NCBI RefSeq assembly: GCF_001942335.1
Contig: NZ_MKKH01000055.1
Location: 1 to 64,000 of the forward strand
DNA length: 64,000 nt
Source: Cellulosimicrobium sp. CUA-896
GTDB lineage: Bacteria > Actinomycetota > Actinomycetes > Actinomycetales > Cellulomonadaceae
Reading direction: 5' to 3'
The translations under genes were made by a program, and so were the position numbers. The notes beneath the pieces were generated by a model that worked only from the letters and a program-made list of their open reading frames with translations, ran no database searches and was not told where the DNA came from. Of this stretch, positions 31,346 through 42,493 are shown one piece after another; the first letter of the stretch is position 1; each line of letters begins with the position of its first letter.

Positions 31346-32589
31346 TCAGCCGTAGTACTCGGGGTCCTTCTCGCCCGGCGCGAGGCCGAGCACCGACTTC
31401 TCGTCCGGGCGGTGCTGCAGCACGTCCTCGACGTACGACCGGGTCGCCTCGGACATCGGCACGTCGCGGCGGGCGCGCTCCGAGACGTACCACCGGTGGT
31501 CGAGGATCTCGTGGAACAGCTGCGCCGGCTCGAGCTTGCGCCGCAGGTGCCGCGGGACCGCCTGGATCGTCGGCTCGAACACGCCGCTCAGCCAGTCGTG
31601 CGCGACGAACTCCTCGTCGTCGTTCTGCCGGTCCGTCGCCGCCCGGAACGAGTCGAGGTCGTTGAGGAGCCGGCGCGCCTGGTTCTCCTGGACGTCGAGG
31701 CCGGTGAGGCGCAGGAGCCGTCGCGAGTGGTGCCCCGCGTCGACCACCTTGGGCTGGATCTGCACCGACGTGCCGTCGATGTCCGTCGTGATCGCCAGCT
31801 CGCCGACGTCGAACCCGAGGTCGTTGAGCCGCTCGATGCGCGCGGCGACGCGCCACCGGTCGGCGGTGTCGAACGACTCGGACGTCGTCAGCGCGTCCCA
31901 CAGCTCGGTGTAGCGCTCCACGAGCGCGTCGCCGATCGCCACCTCGTCGACGTCCTCGTCGAGCAGCTCGCCCGCCGCGAGGTCCATGAGCTCGCCGATG
32001 ATGTTGGTGCGGGCGAGGTCGACGTCGTACGAGCGCTGGCCGGGGGAGAGCTCGCGGTGCAGGTCGCCCGTCTCCGCGTCGACGAGATAGGCGGCGAACG
32101 TCTCCGCGTCGCGGCGGAACAGGGTGTTCGACAACGAGACGTCGCCCCAGTAGAAGCCGGCGAGGTGGAGCCGCACGAGCAGCACCGCCAGCGCGTCGAT
32201 GAGCCGCGTCGCCGTGTCCGGGCGCAGCGCCTGGCTGAAGAGCGCCCGGTACGGCAGCGAGAACTGCAGGTGCTCCGTGATGAGCACGGCCTCGAGGGGC
32301 TCGCCGTCGGGCGCCTTGCGGCCCGTGATGACGCCGACCGGCACGACGCTCGGCACCTCCAGGCGCCGCAGCTGCCGCAGCAGCTCGTACTCGCGGTACG
32401 CGACGGACTCGCCGATCTCCTTGATCGCGATCACGCGGCCCGAGAGACGCACGAACCGCACGATGTGGCGGGAGATGCCTCGTGGCAGCGCGGCGAGCGT
32501 CTCGGCGGGCCAGTGCTCCAGCGGGACGCCCACGGGAGGTCGAGCAGGGCCGGGTCGGGTGCAGACGCGGTGATCTGCAGGGAGTGCAC
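31346..32589 (-). CDS. DUF4032 protein with kinase-like motifs (one frame break)
   Basis: An actinobacterial protein of about 414 residues. The N-terminal half looks like a lipopolysaccharide-kinase/protein-kinase fold. It has VIAIKEIGESVAYREYELL (possible catalytic Lys and helix-C Glu), HLAGFYWGDVSLSNTLF (a catalytic-loop-like Asp and Asn), and AYLVDAETGDL (a DFG-like metal Asp). The C-terminal half is the DUF4032 domain. One base is missing near 32537; restoring it gives LPWGVPLEHWP. I chose the GTG at 32589 (GGAG upstream), with ATG 32610 as an alternative. Substrate unknown; the kinase idea is inference. Confidence 0.7.
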
Positions 32590-32610
32590 GGTCACGACTC
32601 CATTGTCCAT

Positions 32611-32955
32611 GGTCGGTGCGCCTCGCTCGCCGTCGTCGGCTCGTCGGCTCGTCGGCCTGTCGTGGTCGCCCTCCGCCGACGCCTGCGCGAGGGCGGGGCG
32701 GGTCGACCATCCGCCGCTCGTGCCTCGCGGCTCCCGCCAGACCCGCCACGACCCGCCCCACCCTCGCTCCGGCATCTGTTCGTCCGGCCACGTCCCCGTG
32801 CTCGGCGAACCCCGGGTCGCCCACCGATCGGAGGTCGGAGCGGGGCGTAGGCCGGGGTTCGACGGGACGAGCGGGGCGTGTCTCGGGGGTCGGCGGAAGA
32901 GCGAGAGGCGACCCCCGGTGACGGCGCGCCCGAAGGGCGTCGGCCCGGGACGACG
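32611..32955. other. Gene-free region between msiK and the DUF4032 gene
   Basis: About 345 bp with no convincing gene on either strand. It holds three tandem 8-bp units (CGTCGGCT-like, 32634-32657) and should contain the promoter of the minus-strand DUF4032 gene. The right end is the msiK terminator. Confidence 0.5.
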
Positions 32956-32991
32956 AAGGGCGGGCCCGACCCGGAGGTCGGACCCGCCCTT
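32956..32991 (-). terminator. Hairpin terminator after msiK
   Basis: A 16-bp stem with one mismatch, with arms at 32956-32971 and 32976-32991 and a CGGA loop, sits 29 bp beyond the msiK stop on the minus strand. It is followed there by a TTCG-rich stretch. Confidence 0.75.
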
Positions 32992-33020
32992 GTCGGCGGT
33001 GCAGGTGTCAGCGGCCGACG

Positions 33021-34145
<1,125 letters not shown>

Positions 34146-34163
34146 GACTGGTACATCCCTCCA

Positions 34164-34181
34164 CCGGCAGGTACGTGCCGG
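34164..34181. promoter_or_regulatory. Inverted repeat in the msiK leader
   Basis: CCGGCAGGTACGTGCCGG has 6-bp perfect arms around a 6-nt centre and lies just upstream of the msiK Shine-Dalgarno sequence. It could be a repressor site or a leader hairpin. A GTGCAGT direct repeat with 10-bp spacing lies nearby, at about 34192-34209. No specific regulator is recognised. Confidence 0.35.
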
Positions 34182-34277
34182 ACGATCCGTTGTGCAGTGA
34201 CGTGCAGTTGAGTGTCCTGTCGACGGTGCTCAGGCCTCGATGGCGGTCGAGCGTGTCTTCGACGACACAGAAGAAGC

Positions 34278-34295
34278 CGGGCCCCGAGGGGCCCG
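34278..34295 (-). terminator. Hairpin terminator after otsB
   Basis: A CGGGCCC/GGGCCCG stem (34278-34284 and 34289-34295) is followed on the minus strand by the T-rich GCTTCTTCTGTG. It lies about 57 bp beyond the otsB stop and so closes the otsAB unit. Confidence 0.65.
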
Positions 34296-34351
34296 ACGTC
34301 ATCGTGGAGCCGATACTACCTCCCGTGGGTGAGTGCTGGGTCACACCCCGG

Positions 34352-35201
34352 TCACGATCGGCGTCCGGCCTCCTCGAGGCTCCGGCGAGCGCGTGCAGCG
34401 CCGCGGCCAGCCCGTCCGCGTCGGCGACGCGGTACGTCGCCCGCGTCTCGCCGGGCCCGACCTTGACCCCCAGGTCGCCGTCGCCCAGGACGGCGAACGC
34501 GGTCTCGTCCGTCGTGTCGTCGCCCGCGTACAGCACGCGCGCGCGGCCGCCGGTCCCCGCGTCCTGCCCGACGACGTCGCGCAGCCGGTCCACCGCCTCG
34601 CCCTTGGACGTCTCGAGCACCGCGACCTCGACCACGTCCTTGCCGTGCATGGCGTGCAGCCCCAGGTGCTCCGCGACCGTGTCCGCCGCCGCCTGCGCGG
34701 CGACCGTGTCGTCGGCCGAGGCGAGACGCGTGTGGAGCACGGCGGCGCTGGGCTTGTCCTGCACCCACGCGCCCTCGCGGCCGGCGACGGCGGCGGCGAA
34801 CCCCGCGCGCAGCTCGGCGAGCCGGCGCTCCTGGTCGCCGGTGAGCTCGACCGGCACCGCGTCGACCCCGTGGGGCTCGACGTGCCCGGTCTCCGCCCCG
34901 TGGCTGCCGACGAGGTACGTCGCGGCCGGCGGCTCGCTGCAGCGCGCGAGGTCCTCGAGGTTGCGCCCGGAGACCAGGGCGAGCCGCGTCGTCGTGCCCT
35001 CGAGCGCCCCCGCGAGCCGGTCGACCGCGGCGCGGGCGGACGACGCCATCCGCGCGGCCGTCGGGTCGTCGACGAGCGGGGCCAGCGTCCCGTCGAAGTC
35101 GAGCGCGACGAGCGCCGCACCGGGCGCGCGGCGAACGCGCGGACGGCGGCGGCGAGCTCGTCGGCCAGGTCGTGCTGCGGCGGGGTCGGCACCGTGCTCA
35201 C
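34352..35201 (-). CDS. otsB: Trehalose-6-phosphate phosphatase (two frame breaks)
   Basis: OtsB dephosphorylates trehalose-6-phosphate to trehalose. The HAD-type catalytic motif [17 protein letters not shown] is present, as are [22 protein letters not shown] and [13 protein letters not shown]. One base is missing near 35119, just before [12 protein letters not shown]. Another is missing near 34380; restoring it ends the protein with LEEAGRRS at 34352 instead of running on for almost a kilobase into msiK. The GTG at 35201 overlaps the otsA stop (GTGA), so the trehalose pair is translationally coupled. Confidence 0.88.
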
Positions 35202-36693
35202 GCGTCGTCCCTCCCGGCGTCGCGGGCCGGCCCGGCCACCGGTGCCTCGACGAGCTGGCGGTACGGGCGCGGGACGCGCGACGGCATCGCCGTGAGCACC
35301 CCGAGGAAGGACTCCGACCACTTGGCGACGTCGTCGTTGAGCACGCGACGCCGCAGCCGGCGCATGCGCTTGCGCTGCTCGCGGTGGTCCATGTGCGAGG
35401 CCGCGACGATGATGTCCTTCATCCCGTCGATGTCGTGCGGGTTGACGAGCAGCGCCCCCGAGGCGAGCTCGTCGGCGGCCCCGGTGAACTCCGAGAGCAC
35501 GAGCACCCCGCGGTCGTCCGACCGGGCGGCGACGTACTCCTTCGCGACGAGGTTCATGCCGTCGCGCAGCGACGTGACGAGCATGACGTCGGCCGCGAGG
35601 TACAGCGCGGCCATCTCCTCCGCCGGGTACGAGTGGTGCAGGTAGTGGATCGCCGCGTGCCCGATCTCCGCGTACTCGCCGTTGATGCGCCCGACGAGCC
35701 CCTCGACGTGCTCGCGCAGCTCCTGGTAGGCGTCGACGTTCTCGCGGCTCGGGCTCGCCACCTGGACCAGCGTCGCGTGCTCGACGTCGAGCCGGCCGTC
35801 CTGGAGGATCTCGCCGTAGGCCTTGATGCGGTGCCGGATGCCCTTGGTGTAGTCGAGCCGGTCGACGCCGAGCATCATGCGTCCGGGTCGCCGAGATCGG
35901 CGCGGATCTCCTCCGCGCGGCGCTGCACCTCGGGCCTGCGCGCGAGCTCGTCGAAGTGCCGGGAGTCGATCGAGATGGGGAACGCGGCGGCGCGCACGTG
36001 CCGGTCGTGGCCGTCCGGCCCCGGGACGGTGATCATCGGGCCGCGCGTGGTGTAGGCGCGCAGCCGGCGCACGGCGCGGATGAAGTTCGCCGCGTCGCCC
36101 GCGCGCTGGAAGCCGACGAGGTCCGCGCCGAGGAGTCCGTCGAGCACCTGCCGCCGCCACGGGAGCTGCTGGAACAGCTCCAGGGGCGGGAAGGGGATGT
36201 GGTTGAAGAACCCGATCCGCACGTCGGGGCGCTGCTCGCGGATCATCTGCGGCACGAGCTGGAGCTGGTAGTCGTGCACCCACACGACGGCGCCCTCGGC
36301 CGCCTGCGCCACGGCCGCGTCGGCGAAGCGCTGGTTCACCCGCCGGTACGCGTCCCACCAGGCGCGGTGGTACGTCGGCGGGGAGATGACGTCGTGGTAC
36401 AGCGGCCACAGCGTGTCGTTCGAGAAGCCCTCGTAGTACCGCTGGATCTCGTCCTGGCTCAGCGTGACCGGGACGAGGCGCATGTCGTCGGCGTCGAAGG
36501 GGTCGCTCGCGAGGTCGGGCGCCCCGGACCAGCCGACCCACGCGCCGTCGGACGCCTGCATGACCGGCGCGAGCGCGGTGACCAGGCCGCCGGGGGACCT
36601 GTTCCACTGGACGTCACCCCCGGGCCCGACCGTGAAGTCCACCGGGAGGCGGTTGGCCACGACGACCAGATCGAACCCTTCTTTGCCTGACAA
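35198..36693 (-). CDS. otsA: Trehalose-6-phosphate synthase (one frame break; TTG start)
   Basis: OtsA (GT20) joins UDP-glucose and glucose-6-phosphate. Visible are [61 protein letters not shown], the [16 protein letters not shown] donor-site motif, and [14 protein letters not shown]. The frame changes near 35880, where [11 protein letters not shown] needs one added G. I place the start at the TTG at 36693 because AAGGAG lies 8 nt upstream and the family begins right after it. No ATG or GTG there has a comparable Shine-Dalgarno sequence. Confidence 0.9.
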
Positions 36694-36832
36694 TCGACTT
36701 CTCCTTGAGCTTCGATGGATCACGCCTGGGTCGTCCCAGGGTAGTCGGCTCGTCGGTCGTCCGGGGCTGCGCCCGGGGTGGGGCGACCGTCCCGGGCCGC
36801 CGTGCCGCGCGTCTTGCGGATACCTTGTCATC

Positions 36833-38529
36833 ATGGAGGAGTCCACGCAGCGCGTCGCGGCGCCCGGGAGCCGCGGACCGGCCCCCGGTGACGACGTCGG
36901 GGGCTACCTCATCGGGCCGCGGCTCGGCTCCGGCGCGATGGGCACCGTGCACAGCGCGCACGACGGGGGCGGCAACGTCGTCGCCATCAAGCTCCTGCAC
37001 GCGCACGTGGACCGCGACGCCGCGGCCCAGGGCAGGGAGCGGCTGCGCCGCGAGGCCCTCGCGCTGCGGCGGCTGCGCCACCCCGCCGTCGCGCAGATCC
37101 TCGACGTCGAGCTGGACGGCCCGGAGGCGTTCATCGTCACCGAGCTCGTCGACGGCCCGACGCTCGAGGACGAGATCGCCGACCGCGGCCCGCTCGACGC
37201 ATGGGACCTGTACGAGCTCGCGGACCAGCTCGCCGCCGCGCTCGAGGCCGTCCACGGGGCGGGCGTCGTCCACCGCGACCTCAAGCCGAGCAACGTGCTC
37301 ATCGCCGCACGCGGGCCCGTGCTCATCGACTTCGGCATCGCGCAGGCGCTCGAGGACGCGCGCGTGACGTCCACCGGTCTCGTCATGGGAACCCCGGGAT
37401 ACCTGGCCCCCGAGCTGCTCGAGGGCGCGAGCCCGAGCGCCGACACCGACTGGTGGGGCTGGGCCGCGCTGCTCGCGTACGCCGCGACCGGGCGCGCGCC
37501 GTTCGGGGTCCGCCCGACCGACGTCGTCCTCGCGCGCGCCCGCAGCGGCAGCCCCGACCTGGCCGGGCTCGGCCCCGTCACCGCCGGGGCGCTCGCGGGT
37601 GCGCTGCACGCCGACCCCGCGGAGCGGCTCGGCCCGACGGAGGTCGTCGCCGCGCTGCGGCACGCCGCGGACGCGGGCGACGCGGCGACCCAGCAGGTCG
37701 GCCCGCCGACGGGCGCGACGCAGGTGGTGGACCCGGCCGCGGTCGCCGCGGCGTGGGAGGCCGGGCACGGCGCGCCGGTGCAGGTCGTCCCGCCGCCCCT
37801 GCCCGCGTCCCAGGCGCAGGTCAACGACGGGCGCACGGTCGCGGTGCCGACGGACGGCCAGGATCTGCTGGACGAGCTCGGCGCGCCCGTGCCCCTCGGG
37901 ACGGGGGAGCCGCTGTACGAGCGTCCCGTCCCGGCACGGCGTCGCGGGGCGCTCGCCCTGCTCGGCGTCCCGCTCGTGCTGCTCGCCGCGGTGGCGCCGG
38001 GCGCCGCCTTCGCCGTGCTCGCCGTCTTCGTCGTCGTGGCGCGGGTCGTCGGGGTGACGACGGAGTCGCTGCACACCCGGCGCGAGCGCCGCGGGGTCCA
38101 GCGCAGCGACACGGCCCGCTCGCTCGCCGCGTCGCCTGGTACCTCGTGCGGGCGCTCGCGGGGGCGCTGCCGTCGCTCCTCGTCGCGGCCTGCGCCGGGG
38201 TGCTGGTCGTCGTGGCGGGGTGGTGGCTGCTCGAGGCGGACCGTGTCGTCGTCGCCCCCGGGCCCGACGGCGGCAACTCACCGGTCGTCACGACGCTCCT
38301 GCTGTGCCTGGCCATGCTCGCGGCCGTGGTCCTCGCGTGGGTCGGTCCGCTGACGTACCTGACGCGCTACGGGACCCGGACCGCGCTGGCCCGGGCCGCA
38401 CCGGGCCGCACGGGCACGCTCGTCCTCGGGGGCGTCGGCGTCGTGCTGACCGTCGTGTGCGTGGTGCTGCTCGCGTCCGGTCCGGACGTCGTGTGGTGGC
38501 CCTTCCCCGGTCCTCCCGACCTGGGCTGA
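36833..38529 (+). CDS. Membrane Ser/Thr protein kinase (one frame break)
   Basis: A Hanks-type (PknB-like) kinase domain covers about residues 20-280. It has the glycine loop LGSGAMGTVHSA, the ATP Lys in VVAIKLL, the catalytic loop VVHRDLKPSNV, DFG in VLIDFGIAQ, and GTPGYLAPELL. A linker with Pro/Gln-rich stretches leads to four predicted C-terminal membrane helices, rather than the usual single helix plus PASTA domains. One base is missing near 38135, between RSLAA and WYLVRALAG. The ATG is at 36833. It is divergent from otsA with 139 bp between. Substrates unknown. Confidence 0.85.
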
Positions 38530-38603
38530 CACCGCGCGGCCCGGGCGGCCGGCCTCCCGGACGCTGTCAGCCGGGTCCCAGCCGGCCTGTGTACGCTGGC
38601 GGC

Positions 38604-39181
38604 GTGCTCCGGACGGTCAAGCGCGGGACGGCCCGCGGCGTGAACCGCGCGTCCGTCGTGCCCGCGACCACCCGGCTGCTCGGGCCGGTGCTCCTCGTCC
38701 TCGCCCTCGCCGCGGCCGTCGTGACGCACCTCGCGGAGCGCGGGATCGCCGTGGTTCACCAGTGCGTGGACCTGCCGGGGCTCTGGGGCGTCGCGGGCAT
38801 GCGGCTCGCGCTCGTCCACGCCGCACCCGACTGCCGTCCGGCACGGCGCTGGGCGGCGAGCCCACCGCGATGGTCACCGTGCTCGGCGCCCTGGCGCTGC
38901 CGGTGCTGGTCGCGCACGCCGCTGCCGGTCTCGTCGCGTGGGGCCTGTCCGCACGCGCCCGTCGAGCCCACGCCCGTGCCCGCGCGGTGTCCGACGGCGC
39001 CGCGCGCGTCCTGCGTGCGGTCGTCGCCCGGGTGCTCGGCGGCCTCCGCGGCCACGACGGTCCCGTCGCGGGCCCGCGCGTGCTGCGCCTCCCGCGTCGC
39101 GACGCGCTGCCGTCGCCGCTCCACCACCTCGCCGACGCGGTGGTGCGCACGCGGCGCGGGCCGCCGCTCGCCCTGGCCTGA
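38604..39181 (+). CDS. Small membrane protein, function unknown (one frame break)
   Basis: About 192 residues with two hydrophobic helices: LGPVLLVLALAAAVV near residue 28, and MVTVLGALALPVLVAHAAAGLVAWGL after an extracytoplasmic loop. That loop contains two cysteines (HQCVDLPGLW and APDC). The frame breaks near 38833; adding one C gives APDCPSGTALGG. The two cysteines and the DsbA-like gene immediately downstream suggest a disulfide-related envelope protein, but that is only inference. Confidence 0.5.
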
Positions 39182-39265
39182 CGGCTCGCCCGGAGCCCGA
39201 CGCCGACGACGCACCCGCCCCTGTCGCCCCGACGGCGACGCCGTACCCGTACCCGAAGGACCACC

Positions 39266-40125
39266 ATGACCAGCAACGCACCCCAGACCAAGGCCCAGCG
39301 CCGCGAGGCCGCCCGCGCCGAGGCGCTCGCGGTGCGCGAGGCGCAGGCCAAGCGCGACCGCCGCAACCGGCTCATCACCATCGGCGCGCTCGTCGTCGGC
39401 CTCCTCGCCCTGATCGGCGTCTTCCTCGCCATCTGGATCCCGGCGATGAACGACCGCGAGCAGACCCTCGACGCCGTCGCGCAGGGTGACCTGAGCCAGG
39501 TCGAGAGCCCGGCGAACTCGAACGACGAGGGCGGCATCCCGATGGGCGCCGACGGCGCCGCGGGCACCGACAACGGTGCCGACGCCGTCGAGGTCGGCGT
39601 GTACCTCGACTACATGTGCCCCATCTGCGGCGACTTCGAGGAGACGAACGGCGCCTCGCTCGACGCGCTGCGCGAGTCCGGTGACGCCACCGTCGTGCTG
39701 CACCCGGTCTCCATCCTCGACCGCTTCTCCCAGGGCACGCAGTACTCGACGCGGGCCGCGGCGGCCGCGGCCTACGTCGCCGACCAGGCTCCGGAGGCGA
39801 TGGCCGAGTTCAACACGATCATGTTCGAGAACCAGCCCGCCGAGCAGACCGAGGGACTCACGGACGACCAGATCGCCGACCTCGCGGAGCAGGCCGGCGT
39901 CCCGGCGGACGTCGCGGAGGGCATCGCCGACGGGACGGCCGCGGAGACCTTCGGCGACTGGGCCGCGACGGCGACGAGCCTCGCCACGAACGACGAGGCG
40001 CTCGCGAACCCGCAGTCGGGCGGCGGCTCGGCACGCCGACGATCACGATCGACGGCGAGCGCTGGGACGGCAACTGGTCCGACCCGACCGCGCTGACGTC
40101 CGCCGTCCAGGCCGCGCAGGGCTGA
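39266..40125 (+). CDS. Membrane-anchored DsbA/thioredoxin-fold protein (one frame break)
   Basis: A cytoplasmic basic stretch, one transmembrane helix (about residues 36-56) and an extracytoplasmic thioredoxin-fold domain with the active site Cys118-Pro-Ile-Cys121 in DYMCPICGDF. The DsbA-type helical insert and the C-terminal strand TPTITIDGERWDGNW follow. One G is missing near 40030; restoring it leads to the TGA at 40123-40125. Such proteins oxidise or shuffle disulfides in secreted proteins. The ATG at 39266 has GAAGGA upstream. Confidence 0.85.
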
Positions 40126-40194
40126 CGCCGGACGACACCGGACGGGCGCGCCGGGCGAGCGGGTAGTCTGCTCTCTCGTCCGGCAGCCCGGCCC

Positions 40195-40267
40195 GCCGCC
40201 TTAGCTCAGCTGGTAGAGCACTCGCCTTGTAAGCGAACGGTCGTCGGTTCGATTCCGACAGGCGGCT
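40195..40267 (+). tRNA. tRNA-Thr (anticodon TGT)
   Basis: A 73-nt cloverleaf. The acceptor stem GCCGCCT pairs with AGGCGGC, followed by discriminator T. The D-arm is GCTC..GAGC, the anticodon loop CTTGTAA has TGT at 40228-40230, and the T-arm contains GGTTCGATTCC. CCA is not encoded. A strong terminator follows after 5 bp. Confidence 0.95.
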
Positions 40268-40272
40268 CCCGC

Positions 40273-40309
40273 ACGAAGCCCCCCGACCCGTCCGGTCGGG
40301 GGGCTTCGT
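40273..40309. terminator. Terminator after tRNA-Thr (bidirectional)
   Basis: A perfect 16-bp stem (40273-40288 with 40294-40309) and a 5-nt loop separate the tRNA from the convergent GDSL hydrolase gene. The flanks are ACGAAG/CTTCGT, so it can act on both strands. Confidence 0.85.
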
Positions 40310-40344
40310 CGTGCGGCGGCCGGCGTCGTCGTGCGCGAACCGCG

Positions 40345-41205
40345 TCAGTCCTCGGCGAGCGGCACGGGCAGCAGCTCCGGGGCCTTCGGCATCCGCCCGT
40401 CGCCCGACGACGTCCCCCGCAGCCGTCGCTGCGCCCACGGCAGCAGGTGCGTGCGGACCCACTGCGCGTTCTGCCGTGCACGGTCGAGGGCCGGTGCCGG
40501 GGGCAGGGGAGCGAGCGGGTCGTCCCACGCCGCGTCGTCGGGCTCCTGGCCAAGGCCCACGAGGGCCGCCTGGGCGACGCGGCGGTGGCCGTCGGGCGTG
40601 AGGTGGATGCGGTCGTCGGACCACATGCGCCAGTCCTGGAGCGCGCGCATGCCCCACAGGTCGAGGACGTAGGCGCCGTGCCGGCGGGCGATCGCCCACA
40701 GGTGCGCGTTGAACACACCGACGCGCGGGCGCGTCAGGCTCACGACGGGGGAGCGCGACGAGTCGAACCCGGTCGCCAGGAGCACGTCGATCCCCGCCGC
40801 ACGCAGGCGTGCGACCTGCCGCTCGAGGTCGCGGGCGAGGCGGTCGACGTCGGCGCTGGGTCGCAGGATGTCGTTCCCGCCGCCGACGAGGCTCACGAGG
40901 TCCGGGCGCAGCTCGATCGCGGCCGGGACCTGGTCGGCGAGGATGGCGGGCAGCTTGCGGCCGCGGATGGCGAGGTTGGCGTACCGCAGCGGCTCCGCCC
41001 CGGCGTCGACCCGGCGGACGGCGAGGTGCTGGGCGAGGAGGTCGGCCCACCCGCGCTGGTGGTCCTCCTTGCCCGGGTACGGATCCCACAGGCCCTCGGT
41101 GAACGAGTCGCCGATCGCCACGTAGCTCGTCCACGGGGGCGGGCCCTCGGGGGTGGTCGAGGCGTTGCCGGCGTGCGGAGAGGTCGTGGGGTTCTGCGTC
41201 GTCAC
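40345..41205 (-). CDS. SGNH/GDSL-family hydrolase
   Basis: A 286-residue esterase-like protein. It has Block [13 protein letters not shown] (catalytic Ser), the oxyanion Gly in [14 protein letters not shown], Block [17 protein letters not shown] (Asn), and Block [15 protein letters not shown] with the Asp-x-x-His catalytic pair. All four SGNH blocks are present. No signal peptide is evident, so it is probably cytosolic. Substrate unknown. The GTG at 41205 is chosen with weak Shine-Dalgarno support. It is co-directional with the upstream ung gene, 25 bp away. Confidence 0.88.
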   Translation of the reverse strand: MTTQNPTTSPHAGNASTTPEGPPPWTSYVAIGDSFTEGLWDPYPGKEDHQRGWADLLAQHLAVRRVDAGAEPLRYANLAIRGRKLPAILADQVPAAIELRPDLVSLVGGGNDILRPSADVDRLARDLERQVARLRAAGIDVLLATGFDSSRSPVVSLTRPRVGVFNAHLWAIARRHGAYVLDLWGMRALQDWRMWSDDRIHLTPDGHRRVAQAALVGLGQEPDDAAWDDPLAPLPPAPALDRARQNAQWVRTHLLPWAQRRLRGTSSGDGRMPKAPELLPVPLAED

Positions 41206-41230
41206 GGGGCCATTGTGCTCCTCGGTGCTC

Positions 41231-41946
41231 TCAGCGGGCAGGTGCCGCCGGGAGCCGCCAGTCGACCGGGGGTGCGCCCTGCTCCGCGAGCAGCGCGTCG
41301 ACGCGCGAGAACGGGCGCGAGCCGAAGAACCCGCGACGCGCGCTGAGCGGGCTCGGGTGGGCGCTCGCGACGACGGGCGTGCCGCCCAGCATCGGCGCAG
41401 CGTGCCTGCGTCGCGGCCCCACAGGATCGCGACGAGCGGGGCGTCGCGCGCGACGAGCGCGCGGATGGCGGCCTCCGTGACCGCCTCCCAACCCTGACCG
41501 CGGTGCGAGCCCGGCTCGCCCGGCCGGACGGTGAGGACCCTGTTGAGCAGCATCACGCCCTGGTCGGCCCACGCGGACAGGTCGCCGTTCGCGGGCGTGG
41601 GGGCGCCGACGTCGTCGGCGAGCTCGGCGAAGATGTTCTGGAGCGAGCGCGGCACCGGGCGCACGTGGGGCTGCACCGAGAACGACAGGCCCATCGGGTG
41701 CCCGGGGGTGGGGTAGGGGTCCTGCCCGACGACGAGCACCCGCACCTGTGCGAGAGGCCGCGAGAACGCGTGGAGGATCGCGGACGGCGCGGGAAGGTAC
41801 TCCCGTCCCGCGGCGACCTCGGCGCGCAGGAAGTCGCCCATCGCGTGGATCTGCGGCTCGACGGGCGCGAGCGCCTGCGCCCAGTCCGGGGCCATGACGT
41901 CCGCGAGCGGGGGTCGGGTCGTTCCGGCGGCGCTCTCCACGGTCAC
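41231..41946 (-). CDS. ung: Uracil-DNA glycosylase, family 1 (one frame break)
   Basis: Ung removes uracil from DNA. Motifs are [22 protein letters not shown] (the GQDPYH-type water-activating loop, here with Thr in place of His), [23 protein letters not shown] and the DNA-intercalating loop [20 protein letters not shown]. One C is missing near 41396, between GTLR and MLGGTPVV. The GTG at 41946 starts the family N-terminus ([14 protein letters not shown]), with ATG 41895 as a shorter alternative. Confidence 0.93.
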
Positions 41947-42082
41947 CGAGCGTAGCCCGCACCGGCGGGGCGAATCACACCGCTGTCGTTCGCGCCGTAT
42001 ACCCTGGTGCCCGACGCGCCGGAGCGTCGCCGCCGCGACCGCGGCGGCAGGCCCGGTGAGGACGACGTGCAGGAGGCGACCG

Positions 42083-42400
42083 ATGGGCGAGGCGGCATAC
42101 GTGCTCGACGGCCCCGACGCGACGCAGGGTCCGGACCGCGCGGACGCGGCGACCGGGCTGAGCGAGCGGGACCGCGAGATCCTCGCGTTCGAGCGGCAGT
42201 GGTGGAAGTACGCGGGAGCCAAGGAGCAGGCAGTCCGCGAGCTGTTCGACATGTCGGCGACGCGCTACTACCAGGTGCTCAACGCCCTCATCGACTCCCC
42301 GGCCGCGCTCGCGCACGACCCGATGCTGGTCAAGCGGCTGCGGCGCATGCGCTCGACCCGGCAGCGCGCGCGCACGGCACGTCGGCTCGGCGGGATCTGA
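42083..42400 (+). CDS. DUF3263 protein
   Basis: A 105-residue protein with the helical DUF3263 domain ([45 protein letters not shown]) and a basic C-terminal tail. It looks like a helix-turn-helix, so DNA binding is possible. The ATG at 42083 has AGGAGG 6 nt upstream. The pairing with the next LytR_C gene matches Rv0430-Rv0431 of M. tuberculosis. Function unknown. Confidence 0.85.
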   Translation: MGEAAYVLDGPDATQGPDRADAATGLSERDREILAFERQWWKYAGAKEQAVRELFDMSATRYYQVLNALIDSPAALAHDPMLVKRLRRMRSTRQRARTARRLGGI

Positions 42401-42493
42401 CCCCCGTCCGGCCACGATCCGGCCGTCGCGCTCCGTGAAAGCCGGGCGAACAGGGCGTTTAGCCAACGGCGCCCACCGGGCTACCCTGTCGCC

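Noticed and set aside
40195-40309. tRNA-Thr as an integration site for a mobile element
   Set aside because: The 3' end is followed at once by a terminator and housekeeping genes. No integrase, duplicated attachment site or composition change is visible.
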